DNA of 64,000 nt from Phytohabitans kaempferiae (GCF_042433955.1 NZ_JBHLUH010000060.1:62001-126000), one strand, 5' to 3'. Numbered from the stretch's first letter, positions 49,163-58,769 are shown. A program made the numbers and translations. The notes: generated from the sequence alone by a model not told the origin.

Positions 49163-50542
49163 GTGGCCAAGAAGCAACTCAAGATCGGCCTGGCGGCGTA
49201 CGGGTCCGGCTGGGACAACGACGCGTGGCGCCTGCCCGAGTCCGCGAACATCGGTTTGAAGGATCCGAGCGTCATCCTCGACGTCGCCCGCATCGCCGAG
49301 CGCGGCAAGCTCGACTACGTCTTCGCCGGCAGCTCGCTGGCGACCGAGCCGGACCGGTGGGGTCGCATCTTCCGGTGGGACAACACCGCCTACGGCGCCT
49401 ACGCCGCGGCGCAGACGAAGAACGTCGGCTTCCTGCTGACGTACAACACCTCGTTCGAGCATCCGTTCTTCGTCGCCCGGCAGCTGGCGACGCTGGACAA
49501 CTTCAGCGGTGGCCGGGTCGCGTTCAACGCGGTCACCGGCATCGACCGGGAGGGCGGGCCCACCGACAACTTCGCCAACTGGCCGCTGCCCGACCAGGAC
49601 ACGAAGTACTCGCGGGTGGCCGAGTTCACCGAGGTGCTCAACCAGCTGCTCTACAGCTGGGACGAGGACTTCCTGCTCGACGACAAGGAGAAGGGCCAGC
49701 TCGTGCGCCCGGGCTCCTGGCATCCCCTCGACTACAGCGGCGAGCACTTCGTCGTGAAGGGACCGCTCAACGTCGCGCGCCCGATCCAGAATGCCATCCC
49801 GAACGTCCACGTCGGCGCGTCCCAGCGCTCCGTGGAGTACGGCGTGAAGTACGCCCACGCACGGTTCGCGCCCTATCTGGGCCACGAGGCCGGCAAGCAG
49901 GAGTACGCCCGCCAGAAGGCCCTCATCGCCGCCGATGGGCGCGACCCCGACAAGTTCAAGATCCTGCCGGGCGTGACGTTCTACATCGGAGCGACCGTCA
50001 ACGAGGCGCGCGCGAAGTTCCGCCAGATCCAGGAGTTCACGCTGGGCAAGCAGATCCCCGAGGCCATCGGTCGCGCGGTCGGTGTGGAGCTCGTGGACGT
50101 CAAGCCGACCGAGCGGTTCTTCGACGTCGTGGACATCGAGAAGATCGGCCCGGACACCCTGAAGGCGCTCATCCCCGAAGCGGTGCAGCGGCGGCAGCCG
50201 GCCGGCAACGCCCGCGCCGGCACGGACGACCGCGAATGGCTGCAGCGGACGGTGGTCGACCAGCTCGGCGAAGACGTCACGCTGGCCGACGTCTACCAGT
50301 TCGTCGTCAAGCGCCGCTTCGGGCAGGGCATCCTCGTCGGCGACGCCAAGCGCTTCGCGGACTTCCTCGAAGACGGGCTCGAGGACGAGGTGTTCGACGG
50401 CGTGCAGCTGTTCCCGCCGTACCACCGCGGCCCCGCGGACCTCTTCGTCGACCTGGTCGTGCCCGAGCTCCAGCGGCGCGGCATCTTCCGGACCGAATAC
50501 GAGGGCAAGACCCTCGAACAGAACCTCGGCACCGCCGAGTAG
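49163..50542 (+). CDS. FMN-dependent monooxygenase, NtaA/SnaA/DszA/CmoJ family
   Basis: 459 residues of the large LLM monooxygenase family. GSGWDNDAWRLPESANIGLK, DYVFAGSSLATEPD, TYNTSFEHPFFVARQLATLD and NFSGGRVAFNAVTGID are the hallmark segments. Members cleave C-N or C-S bonds with FMNH2 from a partner reductase: nitrilotriacetate, dibenzothiophene sulfone, dimethyl sulfide, and N-acetyl-S-carboxymethylcysteine (CmoJ, formerly YtnJ). The next-door flavin reductase, rhodanese, cystine-type transporter and metXY favour a thioether or S-alkylcysteine substrate. The GTG start follows GAGGGGTACCAGAG. Transporter genes follow after 19 bases. Confidence 0.9.
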   Translation: MAKKQLKIGLAAYGSGWDNDAWRLPESANIGLKDPSVILDVARIAERGKLDYVFAGSSLATEPDRWGRIFRWDNTAYGAYAAAQTKNVGFLLTYNTSFEHPFFVARQLATLDNFSGGRVAFNAVTGIDREGGPTDNFANWPLPDQDTKYSRVAEFTEVLNQLLYSWDEDFLLDDKEKGQLVRPGSWHPLDYSGEHFVVKGPLNVARPIQNAIPNVHVGASQRSVEYGVKYAHARFAPYLGHEAGKQEYARQKALIAADGRDPDKFKILPGVTFYIGATVNEARAKFRQIQEFTLGKQIPEAIGRAVGVELVDVKPTERFFDVVDIEKIGPDTLKALIPEAVQRRQPAGNARAGTDDREWLQRTVVDQLGEDVTLADVYQFVVKRRFGQGILVGDAKRFADFLEDGLEDEVFDGVQLFPPYHRGPADLFVDLVVPELQRRGIFRTEYEGKTLEQNLGTAE

Positions 50543-50561
50543 TGAGAGTGAAGGACCTATT

Positions 50562-52157
50562 GTGACTACCACGCGGATCCGACTCGCGGCGATCTCGGTT
50601 GCGGCGGTCGTCGCCGGCGGTGTCGCCGGCTGCGGCTCTGGCAACGACGAGCCCGCCGAGAAGAGCGGCAAAGAGGGCGGTACGGCGATCATCGCGCTGA
50701 GGTCGGACCAGCAGGGGGTCGACGCCGCCAGCCTCAACGACGTACGCGAGAACGTCACCCGGCAGCTGACCGACTCGCTGGTCTACCGCAACCCGGAAAC
50801 CGAAAAGTACGAGCCGTGGCTCGCCACGAAGTGGACGATCTCCGACGACGCTACCGAATACACGTTCACGCTGCGGGACGACGTCACCTTCAACGACGGC
50901 ACGAAGCTGACCGCCGAGGTCGTCAAGGCGAACATCGAGGCGTTACAGCAGAAGGGTGTGCACTCGACGCCCGCCGGCCTGGTCCACGGTGTGAAGGTGG
51001 AGGCCGTCGACGAGCACACGGCCAAGTTCGTCCTGCCGCGCGCCAACGCCGGCTTCCTGGCGAGCATCTCCCGGGCGGACGTCGGCATCGTCTCCGCGGC
51101 CACCGCCGCGAAGCCGCTGGCCGAGCGGCAGAAGAGCATCGACGGTACCGGCCCGTTCAAGCTCGTCTCGTGGGAGGCCAACCGAGCAGTCGTGCTCAAG
51201 CGGCGCGACGACTACAAGTGGGCCCCGGCGAGCATCGCGCACGACGGACCGGCCTACATCGAGGAGCTGCGCTACGAGGTCATCCCCGAGGACCAGGTCA
51301 TCTACGAGAGCCTGAAGTCCGGCAAGGTGGACTTCTTCGAGGCCGTGAGCCCGCTACAGGTGAACACGCTCAAGGCGGCCGGCGTGCGGATCTCGGACGT
51401 CATCGGCTCCCCCGGCCTGGCACAGGAGCAGCCGCTCAACGTCTCCAACCCGATCCTGCGCGACAAGCGGGTCCGGCAGGCGCTGCAGTTCGCGATCGAC
51501 CGAGACGCCATCAACAAGGCGACCTGGTTGGGCACGAACCAGCCGGCGGCCAACATCTTCGCTCGCACCAACCCGTTCTGGACCGACCTGGGCCAGTACC
51601 TCGTGCACGACCCGGCGAAGTCGGTCCAGCTCCTGGAAGAGGCCGGCTGGACGCAGGTCGGCGGCGACGGCATCCGGGTCAAGGACGGTAAGCGCCTGTC
51701 GCTGCGGGCCGCGCAGGACAGCCCGACCGTCCAGATCGAGCAGGAGGCGTGGAAGAAGATCGGCGTCGAGGTGGTCATCGACCCACCGCTGCGCGCCGAG
51801 GCCAACAAGCGGATCCTGACCGGCGAGTACGACATCACGTACTGGGAGCAGACCTACCCGGACGCCGACATCCTCCGGGCCAACTACGGCAAGAAGTCCG
51901 GCTCGAACAGGTCCATCCTGGACCCGAACAACCCCGAGGACGCCGCGCTCGACGCGCTCCTGGAAAAGCAGGCCGTCACCTCGAACGCCGAGGAGCGCAA
52001 GCGGATCGTCAACGAGGCGGCGACCATCCTGGTGCGCGACGCGTACACGCTGGCAGTCCTCGAACGCGGCAAGGTGTGGGCCCTGGGCAAGCGCCTGCAC
52101 GACGTCACGCCCAACGGCGTGGACCAGCTCTTCTACACAGCCTGGCTTTCGAGCTGA
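50562..52157 (+). CDS. Peptide-type ABC transporter substrate-binding lipoprotein (sulfur region)
   Basis: 531 residues of the family 5 binding proteins. The lipoprotein signal RLAAISVAAVVAGGVAGCGS has a lipobox VAGC. The mature part begins GGTAIIALRSDQQGVDAASL and has the EYTFTLRDDVTFNDGTKLTA pattern. Family members bind peptides, glutathione, nickel chelates or opines. With the monooxygenase next door, an S-modified peptide or glutathione conjugate is a reasonable guess. The GTG start is 19 bases after the monooxygenase stop. It heads a transporter set complete with two permeases and a double ATPase. Confidence 0.93.
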   Translation: MTTTRIRLAAISVAAVVAGGVAGCGSGNDEPAEKSGKEGGTAIIALRSDQQGVDAASLNDVRENVTRQLTDSLVYRNPETEKYEPWLATKWTISDDATEYTFTLRDDVTFNDGTKLTAEVVKANIEALQQKGVHSTPAGLVHGVKVEAVDEHTAKFVLPRANAGFLASISRADVGIVSAATAAKPLAERQKSIDGTGPFKLVSWEANRAVVLKRRDDYKWAPASIAHDGPAYIEELRYEVIPEDQVIYESLKSGKVDFFEAVSPLQVNTLKAAGVRISDVIGSPGLAQEQPLNVSNPILRDKRVRQALQFAIDRDAINKATWLGTNQPAANIFARTNPFWTDLGQYLVHDPAKSVQLLEEAGWTQVGGDGIRVKDGKRLSLRAAQDSPTVQIEQEAWKKIGVEVVIDPPLRAEANKRILTGEYDITYWEQTYPDADILRANYGKKSGSNRSILDPNNPEDAALDALLEKQAVTSNAEERKRIVNEAATILVRDAYTLAVLERGKVWALGKRLHDVTPNGVDQLFYTAWLSS

Positions 52158-52160
52158 CCG

Positions 52161-53096
52161 ATGTCGTACCTGAGGTACATCTCGCGGCGGCTCCTCTACG
52201 GGATCCTGGTGCTGTTTCTCACCTTCACCGGGTCGTTCTTCCTGCTGTTCATCATCCCCGGAGACGCGGCCGGCGCCCTCACCACCGGCGGTGAGGGCGC
52301 CAACCTCGCGGCCGCGCTCCAGGAACAGCGCGAGCTGCTGGGGCTGGACCGGCCGATCCAGACGCAGTACCTCGACGCGCTGTGGAGCGCACTGCACGGC
52401 GACTTCGGCATCAGCTTCCGGGAGAAGGCGCCGGCCAGCACGGTCTACTTCGAGGCGTTCGGCAACACGCTCCGGCTGGCGTCCGTCGGCCTGCTGCTCG
52501 CGATCGCCGTCGGGCTGGCCGTCGGGCTGCTCACCCAGGTGGTACACAGGTCGTGGCTGCGCGAGGCGCTGCTGGCCGTCCCGCCGCTGTTCGTCTCGCT
52601 GCCGATCTTCCTGACCGCGCTGCTGCTGCTCCAGCTGTTCGCGTTCAAGCTTGGCCTCATCGAGCCGTTCGGTGACGAGTCGCTCGCCGGGCTCGTCGTC
52701 GCCGCGCTCTGCATCGCGTTTCCCGGCGGCGCGCACATCGCGCAGCTACTGGCCGTCAACCTCGAACGGACGATGCGCTCGCCGTACGTCGAGACGCTCG
52801 CCAACTGGGGGCTGACCCGCCGAGAGATCCTCTACCGGCACGGCCTCAAGAACGCCGTGCTGCCGGTGCTGACCTCCTTCGGGACGACGGTCGGCAACAT
52901 CTTCGCCGGCACGGTCATCACCGAGACGGTGTTCTCCCGCAACGGAGTCGGCCGCATCATCGTCGACGCGGTCAACGCCAAGGACATCCCGGTCGTGCTG
53001 ATCTCCGTGACGGTCAGCGCGGCCATCTTCGTCGTTGTCAACCTGCTCGTCGACGCCCTCTACCCGGTCATCGACAAGCGCATCAAGGTCGCATAG
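52161..53096 (+). CDS. Peptide-type ABC transporter permease (DppB-like)
   Basis: 311 residues with six membrane helices. It opens RRLLYGILVLFLTFTGSFFL, then has IIPGDAAGALTTGG, a DppB-like loop, and LLGLDRPIQTQYLDALWSAL. The coupling loop is LANWGLTRREILYRHGLKNA followed by VLPVLTSFGTTVGNIFAGTV. It starts three bases after the binding-protein stop and ends 10 bases before the next permease. Confidence 0.93.
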   Translation: MSYLRYISRRLLYGILVLFLTFTGSFFLLFIIPGDAAGALTTGGEGANLAAALQEQRELLGLDRPIQTQYLDALWSALHGDFGISFREKAPASTVYFEAFGNTLRLASVGLLLAIAVGLAVGLLTQVVHRSWLREALLAVPPLFVSLPIFLTALLLLQLFAFKLGLIEPFGDESLAGLVVAALCIAFPGGAHIAQLLAVNLERTMRSPYVETLANWGLTRREILYRHGLKNAVLPVLTSFGTTVGNIFAGTVITETVFSRNGVGRIIVDAVNAKDIPVVLISVTVSAAIFVVVNLLVDALYPVIDKRIKVA

Positions 53097-53105
53097 GTCG
53101 CCGCC

Positions 53106-53975
53106 ATGGCCATCGCCAGCATCCTTCCCAGAGCCACGTTCGCCCGCCGCGCCCGCGCGCGCCGGCACCTCGTACGCCAGCCGACGTTCGTCCTCGCCGC
53201 GCTCTGGCTGTCCCTCGTCCTGGTCTCGGCGGTGGCGCCGGGGCTGCTGACCCGGTACGACCCGTACGCCATCGACGAGAACCACATCCTCGGCCCCATG
53301 TCGGCCGCGCACTGGTTCGGCACGGACCAGTTCGGCCGCGACACGTACACCAGGGTGGTCTACGGCACCGCGGAGTCGCTGAAAGCCGCGGTGCTGGCGG
53401 TCCTCATCGGCCTCGTCGTCGGCAGCCTGATCGGCCTGCTGTCCGGCTTCGTGGCCGGCCGGGTGGACACCGCGGTGATGCGCCTGGTCGACACCATGCT
53501 CGCCATCCCGGCGCTGATCCTGTCCCTGGCCATCCTCACCACGCTGGGCCCGGGGACGATCAGCATCGGCATCGCGATCGGCGTCAACAGCATCGCCAGC
53601 ATCGCCCGGCTGATGCGCTCGGAGGTGCTCTCCGTCAAGGAACGCGCCTACGTCGAAGCGTCCCGGTTCTTCGGGCACGGCACGTGGTACCGCCTCGGCC
53701 GGCATGTCCTGCCCAACGCCTCCGGATCGGTCCTCACCGCCGCGATCCTCGACATCGGCACCTCGATCCTCGGCGTCGCCTCGCTGAGCTTCCTCGGCCT
53801 GGGCGCCCCACCCCCGACCCCGGAGTGGGGTTCACTCGTCGCCGAGGGACGCGGCTTCTTCCCCACCCAGTGGTGGATGAGCATCCTGCCCGGAGCGGTC
53901 ATCGCCGCCAGCGTGCTGTCCGTCTACAAGGTCGCCCGGGTTCTGCGGAACTCGCGGTCCGCCAACATCGCCTGA
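53106..53975 (+). CDS. Peptide-type ABC transporter permease (DppC-like)
   Basis: 289 residues. The N-terminal Arg-rich stretch is followed by helix FVLAALWLSLVLVSAVAPGL and the DppC signature HWFGTDQFGRDTYTRVVYG. The coupling loop is KERAYVEASRFFGHGTWYRL, and the C-terminus has GVASLSFLGLGAPPPTPEWG. It forms the channel with the upstream DppB-like subunit. The ATG at 53106 lies 10 bases after the previous stop; the ATPase gene starts 10 bases after its own stop. Confidence 0.93.
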   Translation: MAIASILPRATFARRARARRHLVRQPTFVLAALWLSLVLVSAVAPGLLTRYDPYAIDENHILGPMSAAHWFGTDQFGRDTYTRVVYGTAESLKAAVLAVLIGLVVGSLIGLLSGFVAGRVDTAVMRLVDTMLAIPALILSLAILTTLGPGTISIGIAIGVNSIASIARLMRSEVLSVKERAYVEASRFFGHGTWYRLGRHVLPNASGSVLTAAILDIGTSILGVASLSFLGLGAPPPTPEWGSLVAEGRGFFPTQWWMSILPGAVIAASVLSVYKVARVLRNSRSANIA

Positions 53976-53984
53976 GGATCGCCC

Positions 53985-55628
53985 ATGACAGCGCTCGACA
54001 TCCGAAACCTCAACGTCTCCTTCCGGCTGCCGGACCGCGAGGCACCCCTCGACGTGCTCCGGGGCGTGTCGCTGCGGGTGGCGGAGGGCGAGATCGTCGC
54101 CGTCGTCGGCGAGTCCGGCTCCGGCAAGACCACTTTGATCCGCGCGGTGACCGGGTCGCTGGCGGACAACGCGACCTTCGACGCCGACGTGTTCTCGTTG
54201 GGCGGGCTGGACCTGCGCTCGCTGTCGCGGTCCGCGTACGCGCGGGTGCGCGGCGGGCAAATCGGGTTCGTACCCCAGGACCCGCTGCAAGGGCTCAACC
54301 CGGTCGTACCCGTCGGGCGGCTGGCCGAGGAGCCACTGCGCAAGCGCGGCGTCGGCCGGGCGCAGCGCCGGCGGCAGGTGCTGGAGCTCTTCGAGCGCGT
54401 CGGACTGCCCGACCCCGAGCGCGTGCACCGCAGCTTCGCCCACGAGCTGTCCGGCGGCATGTGCCAGCGGGTCCTCATCGCCGCCGCGATCTCGACCCGG
54501 CCGCGGCTGCTGATCGCCGACGAGCCCACCAGCGCGCTGGACGTGACGATCCAGAAGCGGATCCTCGACCTGCTCGTCGAGCTGCGCGACGAGATCCCCT
54601 GTAGCATCGTGCTGGTCACCCACGACCTGGGGCTCGCCGAGGAGCGGGCCGACAAGCTGCACGTGATCAGCCGGGGCCGGATCGTGGAAAGCGGCTCACC
54701 GGCGCAGATCCTCAATGCTCCGGCCGACGACTACACCAAGCTCCTACTGACCGCGTCGACGATCGGCACGGCCATCTCGGTCACCGAGCCGGCACCCGAC
54801 CGCGCACCGATCGCGCCGGCACCACCCCACGTGCGCGGCGTCGCACTCTCCAAGCGCTTCGCCGGCCGCCGATCCGCCGGTGAGGCCCGCGCCCTGTCGG
54901 AGGTCTCCTTCGAGGCGCGGCGCGGCTCCACCCTCGGCATCGTCGGCGAGTCGGGCTCGGGCAAGACCACGCTGCTGCGGATCGTCGCCGGACTGGCCGG
55001 GCACCACGAGGGCGAGGTGTCGGTCGACGTCGGCGGGCAGCTGGTCGACCTGCGGGAGCCCTCGGCCCACCGGTACCTGCGGCGCCGAACGCAGCTGATC
55101 TACCAGGGCTCCTACGGCGCGCTGAACCCACGGCTGCCGGTCGAGAAGATCCTCGACGAGCCGCTGACCGGGTTTCGGCTCGGCGACCGGGCCTGGCGGC
55201 GCGAACGCGTCAGCGAGCTGCTCGACCTGGTAAAGCTTCCCCAGGAGACACGAAGCAAGTATTCCAGCGAGCTGTCCGGCGGGCAGCGTCAACGGGTCGC
55301 GATCGCGCGGGCCCTCGCCGCCGAACCGGAGCTGCTGCTCGCCGACGAGCCGGTGTCGGCCCTCGACGTGACCGTCCAGGCGCAGATCCTCGAGCTGTTC
55401 CGCGAGGTCCAGTCGCGGTTCAACCTGACGCTGCTGTTCGTCTCACACGACCTCGGCGTAATCTCCGAGGTCGCCGACGACACCCTCGTGCTGCTCCGGG
55501 GCGAGGTCGTCGACAGCGGCTCAACGGCCCGAGTGCTGCGCGACAGCGACAACCCATACGTGCGGGAGCTCGTCGACGCCATACCGGGTGGCCGGCTCGC
55601 GCCGGTGAGCGCGACGGTCGCGCCGTAA
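53985..55628 (+). CDS. Fused dual ATP-binding protein of peptide-type ABC transporter
   Basis: 547 residues with two ABC cassettes. First: Walker A GESGSGKTTLIRAVTG near 40, signature LSGGMCQRVLIAAAIS, Walker B LLIADEPTSALD. Second: GESGSGKTTLLRIVAG near 320, LSGGQRQRVAIARALA, LLLADEPVSALD. Both have the H-loop. It drives the two permeases encoded just before. The organisation (binding protein, two permeases, one fused ATPase) matches the other peptide-type system at 33-38 kb, but the sequences are clearly different systems, not a recent duplication. Confidence 0.95.
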   Translation: MTALDIRNLNVSFRLPDREAPLDVLRGVSLRVAEGEIVAVVGESGSGKTTLIRAVTGSLADNATFDADVFSLGGLDLRSLSRSAYARVRGGQIGFVPQDPLQGLNPVVPVGRLAEEPLRKRGVGRAQRRRQVLELFERVGLPDPERVHRSFAHELSGGMCQRVLIAAAISTRPRLLIADEPTSALDVTIQKRILDLLVELRDEIPCSIVLVTHDLGLAEERADKLHVISRGRIVESGSPAQILNAPADDYTKLLLTASTIGTAISVTEPAPDRAPIAPAPPHVRGVALSKRFAGRRSAGEARALSEVSFEARRGSTLGIVGESGSGKTTLLRIVAGLAGHHEGEVSVDVGGQLVDLREPSAHRYLRRRTQLIYQGSYGALNPRLPVEKILDEPLTGFRLGDRAWRRERVSELLDLVKLPQETRSKYSSELSGGQRQRVAIARALAAEPELLLADEPVSALDVTVQAQILELFREVQSRFNLTLLFVSHDLGVISEVADDTLVLLRGEVVDSGSTARVLRDSDNPYVRELVDAIPGGRLAPVSATVAP

Positions 55629-55652
55629 CTGTCCAATCAGGAGGAAGCACAC

Positions 55653-56456
55653 ATGTCGACACCCCGCGATCGGCTGCTGGTCGATGTCGCGCGGCTCGCC
55701 GCACTCCCCCGCGAACGGCTGGTGATCCTCGCGGCCGGCCGCCGCGGCGACTTCACCGGCGAGACCGGCGTGGTCCCCGGCGCCATCCCCGTCACACTGG
55801 AGGACGACCTGGCCGGCGAGGCGCACGGCGTCCGTGGGCGCCTCCCGCTGCCGGAGCCGGCGGCGCTCACCGAGCGCCTGCGGCGCTGGGGTGTCCACGA
55901 CGACAGCGTCGTGGTCGTCTACGCGGCCACCCCGACGACCACTCCCTCGGTCGCCACCCGAGCCTGGTTCGTGCTGCGCTGGGCCGGGCTGCCCGACGTA
56001 CGGCTGCTCGACGGCGGCGCCGACGCGTGGCGGCGCGCCGGGTACCCGCTCGTACCGCCGCTGCCGCTGGCCGGGGCACCGGGCACCGCGACAGCCAGGC
56101 CCGGGCACCTGCCGACCCTCGACGCCGACGAGGCGGCGCTGGCCGCGCGACGCGGACCTCTCTACGACACCCGATCCGGCGACCAGTTCGCCCTCGGCCA
56201 CATCCCCGGAGCCGCCTCGCTGCCGGTGGGCCAGGTCTTCCGCGACGGTCGGCTGCTGCCGCCGCAGGAACTGGCCGCGCGGGTCGGCTACACCGGCGAC
56301 GACGGTCCACCGCCGGCCGCGTACTGCGGTGGCGGGGTCGCCGCGACCGGCGTGGCCTTCGCCTTCGCCACGCTGGGCGTGACCGTCCCCGTCTACGTCG
56401 CGTCGTGGAGCGGCTGGACCGCGGACGCCGATCGTCCGGTCGCGACCGGGGCGTGA
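55653..56456 (+). CDS. Two-domain rhodanese (thiosulfate/3-mercaptopyruvate sulfurtransferase)
   Basis: 267 residues, tandem rhodanese domains. The inactive N-terminal domain has VVPGAIPVTLEDDLAG and VVVYAATPTTTPSVATRAW without Cys. The C-terminal domain has YDTRSGDQFALGHIPGAASL and the active loop YCGGGVAATGVAFAFATLG, where Cys holds the persulfide. It moves sulfane sulfur from thiosulfate or 3-mercaptopyruvate to a thiol acceptor, placing it in processing of sulfur released by the monooxygenase. The ATG follows AGGAGGAAGCAC. Its stop overlaps the MFS start (GTGA). Confidence 0.92.
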   Translation: MSTPRDRLLVDVARLAALPRERLVILAAGRRGDFTGETGVVPGAIPVTLEDDLAGEAHGVRGRLPLPEPAALTERLRRWGVHDDSVVVVYAATPTTTPSVATRAWFVLRWAGLPDVRLLDGGADAWRRAGYPLVPPLPLAGAPGTATARPGHLPTLDADEAALAARRGPLYDTRSGDQFALGHIPGAASLPVGQVFRDGRLLPPQELAARVGYTGDDGPPPAAYCGGGVAATGVAFAFATLGVTVPVYVASWSGWTADADRPVATGA

Positions 56457-57706
56457 GGGTCTTCCGGTCCACGTTCCAGTCGCTGGCCAGCCGCAACCTG
56501 CGCATATTCTTCTGCGGGCAGGCGGTTTCGGTCGTCGGCACCTGGCTGCAGAAGGCCGCCCAGGCGTGGCTGGTGCTGGAGCTGACCGGCTCGGGCTCGC
56601 TGCTGGGCATTACCGCGGCCCTTCAGCAGCTGCCCACGCTCGCCATCGGCCTGTGGAGCGGCCTGCTCGCCGACCGCCTCGACAAACGCCGGATCCTGCT
56701 GGTCACGCAGACCGCCGCGATACTGCCCGCGGCCACCCTAGGCGTGCTCACGCTGACCGGGGCCGTACGGCTGTGGATGATCCTCGGCCTGGCGCTTACC
56801 GCGGGCGTGATCGAGGCCCTCGACAAGCCGGCCCGTCACACGTTCATCGGCGAGCTGGTCGCCCCCGGCCAGCTGGCCAACGCGGTCACGCTCAACAACA
56901 TCGTGCTGAACGTCGGGAAGGTCGCCGGCCCCGCCCTCGCCGGCGTACTGATCGCCGGCGCCGGCATCCCGCTGACCTTTTTCCTGAACGCCGGATCGTT
57001 CCTGGCCGTCGTCGTCGGCCTGCTGCTGATGCGCACCGATCTCATCCATCACACCGCGCCGGCGCCGCGCCGTCCCGGCCAGGTCCGTGAAGGGCTGCGG
57101 TACGTCCGCCGCACCCCGGCGCTGCTCGGGCCGCTCGTGCTCATGGCCGTCGCCGGCACGCTCGCCTACGAGTGGCAGGTGACCCTCCCCCTGCTGGCGC
57201 ATGACACCTTCGACGCCGACCCGCGGGTCTTCGGCTTCATGTTCTCCGCCATGGGTCTCGGCGCGATCGTCGGCGGCCTCGCGCTGGCCGGCGTGCTCCG
57301 CGCCGACGCCTCCGCCCTGGTCACCACCGGCCTGATCTTCTCCGGCTTCATGCTCCTCACCGCGCTGTCCCCCGCCTTGACCGTCACCCTCGCGCTGCTG
57401 TTCGCGCTGGGCGCGGCGAGCATCGCGTTCCGCGCGGTCGCCAGCACGTACGTGCAGCTGACCGCCACCCCGGAGATGCGCGGACGGGTGGTGGCGCTGC
57501 TGCTGATCGCGTTCACCGGCACCACCCCACTGGGTGGCCCGCTGATCGGGTGGATCGGCGACCTGCTGGGCGCCCGCGCCGCCCTCGCCGTCGGCGCGCT
57601 CGGCACCGCGGCCGCGGCCGGTGCCGCGTACGCCTACGTCCGCCGGCGCGAGGCCGCGCCCACCGTGGTCGCCAGCCCTGTGACGCACCCCATGCAAATC
57701 CTATAA
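56453..57706 (+). CDS. MFS transporter (EntS/MdfA-like 12-helix)
   Basis: 417 residues with about 12 hydrophobic helices. NLRIFFCGQAVSVVGTWLQK is the opening helix, LWSGLLADRLDKRRILLVTQ is motif A, and ALDKPARHTFIGELVAPGQL is a conserved loop of the enterobactin-exporter-like group. It may export a by-product of organosulfur breakdown. The GTG overlaps the rhodanese stop, so it belongs to the same operon (monooxygenase to MFS, 49163-57706). Its last four codons overlap the CCTA-N9-TAGG operator of the next operon. Confidence 0.9.
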   Translation: MRVFRSTFQSLASRNLRIFFCGQAVSVVGTWLQKAAQAWLVLELTGSGSLLGITAALQQLPTLAIGLWSGLLADRLDKRRILLVTQTAAILPAATLGVLTLTGAVRLWMILGLALTAGVIEALDKPARHTFIGELVAPGQLANAVTLNNIVLNVGKVAGPALAGVLIAGAGIPLTFFLNAGSFLAVVVGLLLMRTDLIHHTAPAPRRPGQVREGLRYVRRTPALLGPLVLMAVAGTLAYEWQVTLPLLAHDTFDADPRVFGFMFSAMGLGAIVGGLALAGVLRADASALVTTGLIFSGFMLLTALSPALTVTLALLFALGAASIAFRAVASTYVQLTATPEMRGRVVALLLIAFTGTTPLGGPLIGWIGDLLGARAALAVGALGTAAAAGAAYAYVRRREAAPTVVASPVTHPMQIL

Positions 57707-57722
57707 AGCAGATAGGTATAAT
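57700..57722 (+). promoter_or_regulatory. Operator dyad directly abutting a consensus -10 (aldo/keto reductase operon)
   Basis: CCTATAAAGCAGATAGG (57700-57716) followed at once by TATAAT (57717-57722), a perfect -10. The ATG of the reductase gene is 57729, six bases after the -10, which implies a leaderless transcript. The operator fills the spacer, so bound regulator would block the polymerase. The operator also overlaps the end of the MFS gene. Confidence 0.75.
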
Positions 57723-57728
57723 GTGTAT

Positions 57729-58769
57729 ATGACTATCGCGCTCAGCCGCGTCCTGGGCCGCACCGGCGTGCGCATCAGCCCACTCACCCTCGGCACCTTC
57801 AACGTCGGCCGAGGGTCCGACGAGGACGGCATCCGGCTCGTGCACGCCGCACTCGACGCCGGCGTCACGGCCGTCGACACCGCCGACGTCTACGGCGCCG
57901 GCGCATCCGAGCGGGTCCTCGGCAAAGCCCTCCAAGGCCGGCGCGACGACGTCTTCCTGGCCACCAAGTTTCACAACCAGGTCGGCGACAACCCCTTGCA
58001 CGCCGGCAGCTCCCGCCGCTGGATCGTCCGCGCCGTGGAGGAGAGCCTGCGCCGGCTCGGCACCGACCACATCGACCTGTACCAGGCGCACCGGCCCGAC
58101 CCGCACACCGACCTGCTGGAGACCCTGCAAACGCTCAACGACCTGATCCGCCAGGGCAAGATCCGCTACTACGGCACCTCGGTCTTCCCCGCGCACCAGC
58201 TCGTCGAGGCGCGCTGGCTGGCCGAAAAGCACGGGCTGATCGCCCCGCACACCGAGCAGCTGCCGTACTCGCCGCTGGTCCGCACCGCCGAGCGGGAGGT
58301 CCTGCCGGTGGCCCGCCAGTACGGCATCGGCGTGCTCACCTACAGCCCGCTGGCCGCTGGCTGGCTGTCCGGCCAGTACCGGATCGGCGGCCACCAGCCG
58401 CAGTCCGCGCGGGCCGACTTCGTCCCCGGCCGGTTCGACATCACGCTCGAACGCAACCAGCCCAAGCTCGCCGCCGCCGACGCGCTGGCCCGGCTGGCGG
58501 AGGACAGCGGCCTGAGCCTGGTCGACCTCGCCATCGGCTTCGCGCTCAACCACCCCGCGGTCAGCAGCGTCATCATCGGCCCGCGCACGCCGGAGCACCT
58601 GGAGGCGTACCTCAAGGCGGCCACCGTCGAGCTCGGCGACGCCGTCCTCGACCGGGTCGACGAAATCGTCGCACCGGGCAGCCACTTCCTGGAACGCGAC
58701 ACCGGCCGGCGCACGCCGTCCCTGCAGCCGGCCGCGCTGCGCCGCACCCGCGAAGGAGCACCCGCGTGA
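57729..58769 (+). CDS. Aldo/keto reductase
   Basis: 346 residues, a TIM-barrel NADPH-dependent reductase. GTFNVGRGSDEDGIRLVHAA, then AVDTADVYGAGASERVLGKA with the catalytic Asp and Tyr, DDVFLATKFHNQVGDNP with the Lys, and DHIDLYQAHRPDPHTDL with the His. IGFALNHPAVSSVIIGPRTP binds the cofactor. The substrate is unknown; a potassium-channel-beta-like or YghZ-like aldehyde reductase is plausible. The ATG at 57729 is preferred over a GTG at 57723, which lies immediately after the -10. It overlaps the second reductase gene (GTGA). Confidence 0.92.
   Translation: MTIALSRVLGRTGVRISPLTLGTFNVGRGSDEDGIRLVHAALDAGVTAVDTADVYGAGASERVLGKALQGRRDDVFLATKFHNQVGDNPLHAGSSRRWIVRAVEESLRRLGTDHIDLYQAHRPDPHTDLLETLQTLNDLIRQGKIRYYGTSVFPAHQLVEARWLAEKHGLIAPHTEQLPYSPLVRTAEREVLPVARQYGIGVLTYSPLAAGWLSGQYRIGGHQPQSARADFVPGRFDITLERNQPKLAAADALARLAEDSGLSLVDLAIGFALNHPAVSSVIIGPRTPEHLEAYLKAATVELGDAVLDRVDEIVAPGSHFLERDTGRRTPSLQPAALRRTREGAPA

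Noticed and set aside
33098..55628. The two peptide-type ABC systems as a recent duplication
   Set aside because: Gene order within the units differs and protein segments compared by eye are only family-level similar; they are independent systems.
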